Part shown: positions 1-6,389 of the stretch, in pieces
How the letters are laid out: each line of letters starts with the position of its first letter
Numbering within the stretch: the first letter of the stretch is position 1
Assembly: GCA_029937135.1 (NCBI GenBank)
Contig: JAPYQX010000133.1
Coordinates: 1 to 7,866, forward strand
Source: Nitrospinota bacterium
GTDB lineage: Bacteria > UBA8248
DNA length: 7,866 bases
Direction: 5' to 3'
Made by a program: the position numbers and the translations under genes
Notes under the pieces: model-generated
Told to the model about the DNA's origin: nothing
The model's database searches: none
Seen by the model: the letters and a program-made list of their open reading frames with translations, nothing else

Positions 1-1634
1 CGGGCTCGATGCTGTGGCTCGTATTCGTATTCGTTCATCCCGCCGCGGCGGCCGAGCTTCAGGAAATTTTCCGGATACCCGCTCTTTTCGGCTGGGGTTT
101 TTTGCTGGTTGGGTGTACGGCGTTTTTTTTCTATTCCAGCGGGTGGGAGCGGTGGCGGGATAAGTTTACCCGGCACCTTGCCGCCGGTGTGGCCGCAACG
201 CTTGCGATTTGGGCCGCGGCGGCCATTCCGATCTCGCTGGGGTCGTTTTCCCAGTCTCCGGGGTTCTGGCTCAACACAGTCGCTCCCTGGGATGCCTTCT
301 GGAATCGATCCTTCGCCGCCGCCTTTTTGGTCTGGAGCGCCCTCTCGATCACCCTCGCGGGATGCGCGGGATTGTTATACGCCGCCTGGCGCCGGGATGA
401 ACTGTGGCGCGCTTCGCTTTTCGGGTGGCTGGGGAAATGGGCCGCCGCCGCGTCTTTTGCCGGTGCGGTTTTTTCGGTGGGTTGGATATTCACCCTTTTC
501 TTTGAGGGCATCGCGGTTGTCTCGCTGGGAGTAGGCAGTGTGGCCGCTTCTGTCGTGCTCGGTGTTTTTCTGATTTTGTGCGCGGTTCGGCGGCCGGAGA
601 AATTCGGAAAAATGTTGTCAGTCGCCGCCGCCGCCGTCCTTTTCGCCCAGGTGGGCGGAATCCATAAAATCAGGAGTGAACCACCCGGTCCTTTTTTAAT
701 TCAGGGCCATATGTTCAGGAACGGAATCCTGATTTCCGATATCGGGAAGATAAGCGCGTCGGGTCTTTGGAAACCGGCACCCTGGCGACCGGACGCGGCT
801 CCTCTCAATCAATTCGAGCTGGGGGCATTCAGTTTTCGCGCTCAATGCATTTCATGTCATCCGGGTTGGGCGGAAGAAGGCGGGATCCCGGCTCTGACCG
901 CCATCCGGTATCAAGGGGACGCACTTCGATTCCTGGGCGAAATGACCTCGCGCCATCCCGCCCTTCCCATTTTCGCCGGGTCTCTCCTCGAAAAAGAAGC
1001 CCTCGTCTCTTACATGGAATCGCAATTAAGGGCTTCCGGCGGCACCCTGGCGTCGCGGCCTCCCGAGCCCCCGCGTGTCATCCCCGAAAAAAAGAAACCG
1101 CCGGAAGCTCCGGCGTCTCTTCCCGCTTCCCAAAAGCCGCCGGCTCCGCCCCCCGCCCGGACTGAACCCGAGGCCGGAGATAAAGAGCCTGAAAAGGAAA
1201 AATCCGTCTCCGGGGAGCCGCGAGTGGGTGATTCCGTCAGTGAGCCCGCGCCGGATAAGACAGCCGGAGATGAGGTGAAGCCGCCAACTCCGGCGGAGGT
1301 AGTTTCTCCCGGGGGAGTTTCTCCGGATACCTCTCCTGAAAAACCCACGTCTCCCCCCGAGACTGGCCCTTCGCAGGAGACCGGCGCTCCGCAGGAGTCA
1401 GGCGCTTCGCAGGAGACTGGTGTTCCTCACGAGTCCGGCGCTCCGCAGGAGACCGGGGCTCAGCATGAGTCTGGCGCTCCGCATGAGTCCGGGGTCTCCC
1501 CCGAGGCGGGCGGTCAATCAAATTCTCCTTCTCCTCCAAAGGAAGAAAAACCCGCCACACCGGCTTCATCCGGCCAGGCAGGAACGCCGCCAAAAGCGGA
1601 AGAGGCGAAAGCGGAGCTGGGGGAGAAAAAATGA
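1..1634 (+). CDS. CydA-like membrane protein with C-terminal cytochrome c domain and hexapeptide-repeat tail (5' partial)
   Basis: The reading frame is open to the left edge. The first ATG (position 9) has no ribosome binding site and falls inside a hydrophobic helix, so the true start lies upstream. Residues below count from that ATG. About six or seven hydrophobic helices cover residues 1-214. The stretch LVFVFVHPAA, the GWERW motif (45-49; GWDRL in E. coli CydA) and SPGFW (83-87) resemble cytochrome bd subunit I and related quinol-oxidising proteins, by memory alignment. The segment at 225-246 resembles the linker that precedes cytochrome c in CydA-like fusions. CISCH (280-284) is a single c-type heme site, so this part should be periplasmic. 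Residues 346-541 are Pro/Glu/Lys-rich and disordered, with nine six-residue repeats. The stop overlaps the next gene. The likely role is membrane electron transfer from quinol; the partner is unknown. Residues aligning with CydA Glu99 and Glu107 appear to be Phe27 and Gly35, so oxygen reduction is doubtful. Confidence 0.7.
   Translation, partial: GSMLWLVFVFVHPAAAAELQEIFRIPALFGWGFLLVGCTAFFFYSSGWERWRDKFTRHLAAGVAATLAIWAAAAIPISLGSFSQSPGFWLNTVAPWDAFWNRSFAAAFLVWSALSITLAGCAGLLYAAWRRDELWRASLFGWLGKWAAAASFAGAVFSVGWIFTLFFEGIAVVSLGVGSVAASVVLGVFLILCAVRRPEKFGKMLSVAAAAVLFAQVGGIHKIRSEPPGPFLIQGHMFRNGILISDIGKISASGLWKPAPWRPDAAPLNQFELGAFSFRAQCISCHPGWAEEGGIPALTAIRYQGDALRFLGEMTSRHPALPIFAGSLLEKEALVSYMESQLRASGGTLASRPPEPPRVIPEKKKPPEAPASLPASQKPPAPPPARTEPEAGDKEPEKEKSVSGEPRVGDSVSEPAPDKTAGDEVKPPTPAEVVSPGGVSPDTSPEKPTSPPETGPSQETGAPQESGASQETGVPHESGAPQETGAQHESGAPHESGVSPEAGGQSNSPSPPKEEKPATPASSGQAGTPPKAEEAKAELGEKK
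1359..1520 (+). repeat. 18-bp tandem repeat, nine units, coding
   Basis: Nine in-frame 18-base units lie inside the tail of the CydA-like gene. Each encodes a hexapeptide of the form E-(T/S)-G-x-x-(Q/H), for example ETGAPQ and ESGAPH (residues 451-504). The first eight units are close copies and the ninth (EAGGQS) is degenerate. Third-position differences between units show the array is not brand new, although several units share the core GCTCCGCAG or GCTCCGCAT. The peptide is acidic, flexible and histidine-containing, and likely extends into the periplasm. Copy number may vary between strains. Confidence 0.88.
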
Positions 1635-2644
1635 GTTATTACCCGGGGCCGGACGATTGGCTGCTATCCCTCTCAGTCACCATTGGTGTCTTGTCCCTTT
1701 GCGCGTTGGTGGCGGTTCCTTGGCTCACCGCGCATCTGAAATTCTGGGGGAAGCGGGAGGGAAGAAAGAGCGATCTCACGGCGGCGGGATTACTTGGCCG
1801 GTGGGGAAAGTTTCCCCTCGCCGCTGCATTTTTCTTCGGAGCGTTGTCGTTTCACCTGGCCTCGGTCCGCTACCCCTCCGAGATGTTAGCCGCCGCCATT
1901 TTGCTGGCCCCTGTGATTGCCGCTGCGCCGCTGCTTCTTGCCGCGTGGGGGGGACTTTTCCTGTTTTCGGGCAATTCATCCTCGAAAGCAGGTGGAGGCG
2001 TGTCGTCCGGTTTGGCAGCCGATGTGGCGGCTGGAATTGCGGCCCTCGCGGTTGCCGCCGTCTCCGCTGGGTTGTTCGCCGCCGCGACCGATAAATCCCT
2101 TTGGCCGCAAATACGGCAAAACCCGTTCTTCATTTTCGAGTCTTATCCATTTTTTTACGGGATAGCTTTTGCCGTGCTCGGGTCGATAATCACGGGCGGG
2201 ATTTTGGTCATGTTGATCGGTCGGCAATCGTTTCATTGGGAAAGCGGCGGTTCCGTCCCGCAGGGAGCGCGGCTCATACGAATGGGGGCTTTCCCGGCCC
2301 TTTTGGCGACGATTCTTCTGGCGCTATTGGCCGCTATCTGGGGGCTGATGGAGGGATTGGCACCCATTCGCGCGGTGATTTTCTCGGGCCGCCCGTTTCT
2401 CCTTTTCATGGGCGTATTCGTGGTTGCCGGGGTCGTGGGTTTGATTGAACTGCTCGTCAGTATTCTGAAATGGAAGGGAAACGCCCCTCGCGCCAGCGTG
2501 GCGGTGGCCGCCCTATTGATTTCGATAGTGTTCTGCCTGGTGTCCATACTCATTTGGAATGCGCCAGTCCGCGCCCGGGGGCAGGACGCCGCTATCTTCA
2601 AAGCCCCGGCGGCGGCCATGGGAATGATGCCGGGGCCGAAGTAG
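1631..2644 (+). CDS. Uncharacterised polytopic membrane protein, likely partner of the CydA-like cytochrome
   Basis: I do not recognise this 337-residue protein. It shows about eight hydrophobic helices near residues 12-34, 60-78, 85-112, 129-152, 170-195, 218-240, 253-278 and 286-309. A Gly/Ser loop (114-127) separates helices three and four, and a Pro/Met-rich tail ends in GMMPGPK. The start ATG overlaps the previous stop (ATGA), and a GGGGGAG purine run upstream can serve as ribosome binding site, which indicates translational coupling. Histidines in or beside the membrane (His35, His75) could be heme ligands, but no signature proves it. The spacing of the first two helices, with His35 and then FPLAAAFFFGALSFH, loosely recalls the N-terminal half of CydA-like proteins, so a paired subunit or diverged paralogue is possible. 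The eight-helix count also matches CydB, but the CydB N-terminal motif is absent. The likely role is a second subunit of the same membrane complex, inferred from coupling alone. Confidence 0.75.
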   Translation: MSYYPGPDDWLLSLSVTIGVLSLCALVAVPWLTAHLKFWGKREGRKSDLTAAGLLGRWGKFPLAAAFFFGALSFHLASVRYPSEMLAAAILLAPVIAAAPLLLAAWGGLFLFSGNSSSKAGGGVSSGLAADVAAGIAALAVAAVSAGLFAAATDKSLWPQIRQNPFFIFESYPFFYGIAFAVLGSIITGGILVMLIGRQSFHWESGGSVPQGARLIRMGAFPALLATILLALLAAIWGLMEGLAPIRAVIFSGRPFLLFMGVFVVAGVVGLIELLVSILKWKGNAPRASVAVAALLISIVFCLVSILIWNAPVRARGQDAAIFKAPAAAMGMMPGPK

Positions 2645-2665
2645 GAAAGGCGGGAACCGGACACG

Positions 2666-3619
2666 ATGCTGGTTGATATTTGCAGTTTTCTGCCTGTCGA
2701 GGATTCCTTCCGGGCCCGCTTATCGGGCTGGGCCGCTATTCCTGGATATTTCAGGATGTTCTCGAAGGGGCTCTCGGCGTTTTGCGGAATAGAGGAAGCT
2801 GAGTTTATCCGCGGGGTGGACGATCAGTCCGCCTCGAAGGTGGCGGCTTTTATCGAGGAAATCTCCGCCCGCCGCGGCCGCCCGGTGAGCGAATTTATTT
2901 CGGCTATGGACGACGCCGGGTATGACTTGTCGGTGGTGTTCAGCATCGATCAGGAAACCACCACGGGCGCGGCGCCTCTGGACCCCGAGGTGCTCGCCCG
3001 GGCGGCCGGTGAATTCCCCGGACGCCTCCGCGCCATGATGGGCCTTGACCCCCATAAAGAGGACGCGGCCCGGACCCTCGAAAGAGGGGTCAAGGAGCTT
3101 GGCCTTCACGGCGCGCTGCTTTGCCCCTTTCTTCACCTGATTCCGGCGGACGATCAGGCCTACCGGCCGATTTACAAAAAGTGTGTCCAACTGGGCGTTC
3201 CCGTCTGGATTCACACTTCGGTAAACTGGGCCCCGGCGCATCCGATGGAGCTGGGGCGCCCGCTGGCGCTTGACCGGCTTTGCGGAGAGATGCCCGATTT
3301 GAAAGTGATCGCCGGTCACGGCGGGTGGCCCTGGGTTCCCGAAATGGTCGCCGCCGCCTGGCGGCATCCGAACCTCTATATCGATCCATCCGGACACCGG
3401 TGGAAATATCTGGCCACGCCGAACTCGGGCTGGGAGATGCTCATGCATTTTGGAAACTCGGTTTTGCAAAATAAGGTTTTGTTCGGAACCGACTGGCCGC
3501 TGATGCCGCTCTCGCTCGCCGAGATCGCGGCGGAGGCGCGCGCGCTTCCGCTCAAGGCCTCAGTCACCGAAAAATGGATGGGTGGAAACGCGGCCCGTCT
3601 GCTGGGGCTCCCGGAATGA
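2666..3619 (+). CDS. Amidohydrolase-2 family (TIM-barrel) metal-dependent hydrolase
   Basis: This 317-residue protein has the usual length and layout of the amidohydrolase-2 family (ACMSD-like, COG2159 type). Visible motifs in order are PIYKKCVQLGVPVWIHTS with His183, VIAGHGGWPW with His218, NLYIDPSG (236-243), VLFGTDWPLM with Asp276, and the closing GNAARLLGL. These are strands and metal or catalytic positions of the barrel. The first strand reads VDICSFLP where many members have DxHxH, so both N-terminal metal histidines are missing. The family's GIKLHP strand is replaced by GALLCP. This may be a subclade using fewer metal ligands. The substrate cannot be read from sequence; the family includes decarboxylases and hydrolases of aromatic or lactone compounds. 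A GGGAA nine bases before the ATG is the likely ribosome binding site. It sits 21 bases after the preceding gene and overlaps the transporter by ATGA, so it is probably in the same transcript. It should be cytoplasmic, with no signal peptide. Confidence 0.85.
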   Translation: MLVDICSFLPVEDSFRARLSGWAAIPGYFRMFSKGLSAFCGIEEAEFIRGVDDQSASKVAAFIEEISARRGRPVSEFISAMDDAGYDLSVVFSIDQETTTGAAPLDPEVLARAAGEFPGRLRAMMGLDPHKEDAARTLERGVKELGLHGALLCPFLHLIPADDQAYRPIYKKCVQLGVPVWIHTSVNWAPAHPMELGRPLALDRLCGEMPDLKVIAGHGGWPWVPEMVAAAWRHPNLYIDPSGHRWKYLATPNSGWEMLMHFGNSVLQNKVLFGTDWPLMPLSLAEIAAEARALPLKASVTEKWMGGNAARLLGLPE

Positions 3620-4875
3620 AGGCCGCCGGAAAGAGCGCGTCCGGAGGCTCTCACCCAGGCTCTTGCTGGTACCGCGTCCTGGCGGCGGCGTGTTTTCTGA
3701 CGTGGGCGGTTTTCGGCTCGCTTGTTTCGACGAGCGGCCTTGTCGAGCCGATCCGCGTCGATCTGGGCCTGAGCTATTCGCAGAGTGGATTCCTGCTTTC
3801 CGTCCCCTTTCCGCTGATTACCGTGTTCGCCCTGATGGGCGGGATTTTCGTTGATCGGCTGGGGGTGCGGAAAATGGCGCGACTCGGGGCGGTGTTGGTT
3901 TTGGCGGGTGGTCTGGTCCGCGTCTGGTCGGGCGGGTTCTGGCCGCTGGTGATGGGCATCGCGCTGGTCGGGGCCGGGGCCGGGGTGATTTTTCCGATTT
4001 TGCCCAAGGTGGCCCGGGAGACCGCGCCGCCCGAGAAGCGCGAGACGGCGGCCGCGTTTTATACGGCTGCCGTTGTCACGGGCGCCGCGATGGGAGTGGC
4101 CCTGAGCGGCTGGCTGGCGGCTGCGCTCGAATCCTTCCCCTTCCCGGGGGGGGCGTCCACCTGGCGCGGCGGCTACCTGATCTGGGCCGGGGCGCTCCTC
4201 GTGACGTTTATCATCTGGGAGCGATCGGCCGGGCTGGCAACCGCCGATGAAAATGCCGACGGAAAAGCCGATGCGAAAGCCGAAGGGGGAGAGGACCCCC
4301 AGTTTCGGGTTTGGCGCAGCCGCGATGTCTGGGCCGTGACGGGGGCGCTTTTCGTGAACAACGTTATTTTCTACACCGCCATCGGGTGGTTTCCCTCGAT
4401 CCTCGAGACAAAAGGCTGGCCGCTGGGCCAGGCGGCGCTGATCGTCTCGATGGTGGCCTGGCTTGGCGTGGTGGCTGTTCTGGGCGCTCACAAGATAGCG
4501 CCTCTGGCAGGCGGGATCGTGCGGATGGTGGTGATCTGCACGGTTGTGACGGTTGCGGTCCTCGTGGCGCTTCCCCTGTCGGGTCCCTGGGTGGCCGCCG
4601 TGGAGATCGTGATTATCGGATTTTCGATGAATTTCTGGTTTGTCCTGTGCATGGGGTATCCGGCGCGCGCTGTGCCGGCGAAATCCGCCGGCAAGGCCGG
4701 GGGGATGATCATCGGGCTGGGTTATTTCGGCGGGTTTGTCGGGCCCTGGGCGGCGGGCGCCATCCGCGACGCGGCGGGAGACTTCGGCCCCGCCCTCTAC
4801 GCGATTGCCGCCCTGACGGCGGTCTCGCTGGTGACCGCCCGCAGCTTCGGCCGCCGGCCGGACGCCGGAGGTTGA
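3616..4875 (+). CDS. Major facilitator superfamily transporter
   Basis: This is a 419-residue protein with about twelve hydrophobic helices in two groups of six. The MFS motif A loop is clear between helices two and three (GGIFVDRLGVRK, residues 75-86). The central cytoplasmic loop (about 203-236) is charged and low in complexity, rich in Ala, Asp, Lys and Glu. The overall style resembles CynX/NarK-like anion or small-acid porters, but the substrate is not identifiable. I chose the ATG at 3616 because it overlaps the amidohydrolase stop as ATGA. A further in-frame ATG at 3574 would add 14 residues (a hydrophilic MDGWKRGPSAG stretch) and overlap the upstream gene by 46 bases. The overlap implies coupling with the hydrolase, so the transporter may import or export its substrate or product; that is inference. 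The last codons run into a direct repeat that begins at 4867. Confidence 0.88.
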   Translation: MKAAGKSASGGSHPGSCWYRVLAAACFLTWAVFGSLVSTSGLVEPIRVDLGLSYSQSGFLLSVPFPLITVFALMGGIFVDRLGVRKMARLGAVLVLAGGLVRVWSGGFWPLVMGIALVGAGAGVIFPILPKVARETAPPEKRETAAAFYTAAVVTGAAMGVALSGWLAAALESFPFPGGASTWRGGYLIWAGALLVTFIIWERSAGLATADENADGKADAKAEGGEDPQFRVWRSRDVWAVTGALFVNNVIFYTAIGWFPSILETKGWPLGQAALIVSMVAWLGVVAVLGAHKIAPLAGGIVRMVVICTVVTVAVLVALPLSGPWVAAVEIVIIGFSMNFWFVLCMGYPARAVPAKSAGKAGGMIIGLGYFGGFVGPWAAGAIRDAAGDFGPALYAIAALTAVSLVTARSFGRRPDAGG

Positions 4876-4932
4876 AGCTGGACGCCCGTGGCCGGGGCAG
4901 GAGGCTGAAGCTGGATGTCCCTGCCTGGGTTT
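4867..4932 (+). repeat. Imperfect 33-bp direct repeat at the 3' end of the MFS gene
   Basis: Two adjacent units (4867-4899 and 4900-4932) match at about 24 of 33 positions. The best-conserved part is an 18-base core, GGAGG(T/C)TGAAGCTGGA(C/T)G. The first copy contains the transporter stop codon and the second is non-coding, which suggests an old local duplication at the gene end. Within this stretch GGCAGG (4896-4901) can pair with CCTGCC (4920-4925) across an 18-base loop, followed by a TGGGTTTGTTTG tract. That could be a weak terminator, but the stem is too short for me to call one. Confidence 0.6.
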
Positions 4933-4934
4933 GT

Positions 4935-4964
4935 TTGAATCTCTTTGAATTTTCTCGAATCTGC
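4935..4964 (+). repeat. Three 10-bp-phased TTGAAT-like motifs
   Basis: TTGAAT, TTGAAT and TCGAAT occur at 4935, 4945 and 4955, exactly ten bases apart, just upstream of the AmrB-like gene. The stretch is AT-rich compared with its surroundings. Ten-base phasing places each motif on the same face of the helix, which could suit a regulator or bent DNA, or it may be a simple slippage repeat. I found no well-spaced -10 element downstream, so I do not call a promoter. Confidence 0.4.
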
Positions 4965-4981
4965 CTGGTTTCGATTAATGC

Positions 4982-4986
4982 GGAGG
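4982..4986 (+). promoter_or_regulatory. Ribosome binding site for the GTG start at 4991
   Basis: GGAGG lies four bases before the GTG at 4991. An in-frame TAA at 4976-4978 rules out any earlier start in this frame, so this site fixes the start codon. The spacing is a little tight. Confidence 0.65.
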
Positions 4987-4990
4987 TTTT

Positions 4991-6313
4991 GTGAACGCCG
5001 AAAATTCGCGCCCCCGGCTCCGATCCCTCGATATCGCGCCCACCGAGCACGAGGGCCAAGAGGCGCTTGTGCTCCGGGACCCGCTTCACCTGAGCGATGC
5101 GATCCTCGTCGTCCCGATGGGTCTTGTCCCCATTCTCCGGCTGATGGACGGCGCGCACACCCTCACCGAAATCAGGCAGGAGTGCCGGACCGGGCACAAT
5201 CTTGATTTCCCCGAGGAAAACATCCGCGATCTTTTCTCTCATCTCGAGCAGTCGCATTTTCTGGACGGAGAGGGTTTCGAGGCATGGCGACGGGGCATGG
5301 TGGACGCCTACCTGGACGCTCCGGTGAGGCCGAGTTTTCTCGCCGGACAAAGTTATGACGCCGATCCCGACGGGCTGAGGAGCCAGCTCGAGGGTTTCTT
5401 TACTTCCGGGGAGGGTCCCGGCCTCCCCGAGAGAAACGGCGCGCCCGGTGGCAAACCCCTCCGGGGAATCGTCGCGCCCCACATCGATTTTCAGCGCGGC
5501 GGCGCGACATTCGCCTGCTCCTACCGGGCGCTCGCCGAGCGGGCGGAGGCCGACATTTTTATCGTCCTCGGCACCGTCCACTCCCCGACCCAGGGGATTT
5601 ACTCCCTCACCCTGAAAGCCTTCGAGACCCCGCTGGGCGCCCTCGAGGCGGACGTGGGGTTCGTGGACACCCTCGCGGCGCGTTATTCCGAAGACCTTTT
5701 CCGTGACGAATTCGCTCAGCGCGGTGAGCATTCCATCGAGTTTCAGGCCGTATTCCTCCGCTACATCTATCCTCCTGCCCTGGAGGCCACCGAGACCCCG
5801 GAGGCCGAATCGGGCACAGGTCCGGGGGAGAATTCCGGCGCGGATTCCGGCACAAAACCCATCACCTTCGTCCCCATTCTTGTCGGCTCGTTTGGTGAGT
5901 TCGTCGCCGGGGGCCGCTCACCCGCCGGAGACAAAGAGGTCGAGGGTTTCATCACCGCGCTCCGGGAGACCGCTGTGGAATACGAGGCCCGGGGCCGCCG
6001 CGTCTGCTATCTGGCGAGCGTGGATCTGGCTCATGTCGGGCCCCAGTTCGGCGACGAGCGGCCCGTGGACGAGGCCCAGCTCCGCGCCCTCGATGAGGCC
6101 GACCGTGCCTCCCTCGAGGCCGTCTGCCGGGGGGACGCCGAGGCGTTCTACTGGAGCGTGGCCACGGACGGCGACGCCCGGAAGGTGTGCGGCCTCGCGC
6201 CCATCTACACCATGTTGCGGGTTCTCGAGGGCTGCGAGGGCGAGGTCCTCCGCTACAGCCAGTGGCCCGACCCCAACGGCACCGTGACGTTTTGCTCTGT
6301 TGCGCTGAGTTAA
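4991..6313 (+). CDS. amrB: AmmeMemoRadiSam system protein B (MEMO family) with extra N-terminal domain
   Basis: This 440-residue protein has two parts. Residues about 10-110 form a small helical domain (LRDPLHLSDAILVVP, then LMDGAHTLTEIRQ and an EENIRDLFSHLEQ helix) of the kind found ahead of MEMO in some bacterial homologues. It resembles a PqqD-like or winged-helix fold, but I cannot prove that. Residues about 113-440 are the MEMO domain: LAGQSYDAD, VAPHIDFQRGG with His164, FIVLGTVHSP with His197, EHSIEFQ (246-252), SVDLAHVGPQFG with His348, and VCGLAPIYTMLR with Cys400. The three histidines and the cysteine match the metal-binding or active-site set of human MEMO1, so the site is intact. 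An acidic Gly/Ser insert (262-290) lies between two core strands. The bacterial function is unknown; the family is named for co-occurrence with AMMECR1 and a radical SAM protein, neither of which is in this window. The start is GTG. Confidence 0.88.
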   Translation: MNAENSRPRLRSLDIAPTEHEGQEALVLRDPLHLSDAILVVPMGLVPILRLMDGAHTLTEIRQECRTGHNLDFPEENIRDLFSHLEQSHFLDGEGFEAWRRGMVDAYLDAPVRPSFLAGQSYDADPDGLRSQLEGFFTSGEGPGLPERNGAPGGKPLRGIVAPHIDFQRGGATFACSYRALAERAEADIFIVLGTVHSPTQGIYSLTLKAFETPLGALEADVGFVDTLAARYSEDLFRDEFAQRGEHSIEFQAVFLRYIYPPALEATETPEAESGTGPGENSGADSGTKPITFVPILVGSFGEFVAGGRSPAGDKEVEGFITALRETAVEYEARGRRVCYLASVDLAHVGPQFGDERPVDEAQLRALDEADRASLEAVCRGDAEAFYWSVATDGDARKVCGLAPIYTMLRVLEGCEGEVLRYSQWPDPNGTVTFCSVALS

Positions 6314-6389
6314 GCTGGTGGCGATGGAGATGCTGAATTTTATTGAAGGGTTTTGATTTCTTTTTTCATTAAATACAAAGGAGGCGCGT
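6314..6389 (+). promoter_or_regulatory. AT-rich leader between the AmrB-like and OCD-family genes
   Basis: This 76-base gap is clearly AT-rich (TTTTATTGAAGGGTTTTGAT, then a run of Ts and CATTAAATACAAAGG) against a GC-rich background. TTGAAG (6343-6348) followed after 18 bases by CATTAA (6367-6372) could be a sigma-70-type promoter, but the -10 match is poor. The T-rich run has no strong hairpin before it, so I do not call a terminator. Confidence 0.3.
6377..6384 (+). promoter_or_regulatory. Strong Shine-Dalgarno that selects GTG 6390
   Basis: AAAGGAGG is a near-perfect anti-16S match, five bases before the GTG at 6390. A second GTG at 6388 is in another frame. The resulting N-terminus, MLYLGEEEVKGLI, fits the family's usual beginning, so the start is well supported. 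Confidence 0.85.

Noticed and set aside
9..11. ATG at position 9 as the true start of the first gene
   Set aside because: It has no ribosome binding site, the frame is open to the left edge, and the first residues align with the middle of a CydA-like helix rather than an N-terminus.
3574..3576. Upstream ATG as the start of the MFS transporter
   Set aside because: It would overlap the amidohydrolase by 46 bases and add a hydrophilic extension. The ATG at 3616 forms the usual ATGA coupling.
3376..4491. A 371-codon open frame on the minus strand across the amidohydrolase and MFS genes
   Set aside because: It lies opposite two well-supported genes, is rich in Arg, Pro, Gly and His as expected for antisense of high-GC codons, and shows no family motif.
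4311..4994. A 227-codon plus-strand frame overlapping the MFS gene and running through the 4876-4990 gap
   Set aside because: Most of it is the shifted frame of the transporter, with Arg/Gly-rich composition. Its tail only reads the direct repeat (RRLKLD twice).
4709..5731. A 340-codon open frame on the minus strand across the MFS end and the amrB start
   Set aside because: It is antisense to coding sequence with intact motifs, and its C-terminal part is low-complexity Arg/Pro/Ser typical of a shadow frame.
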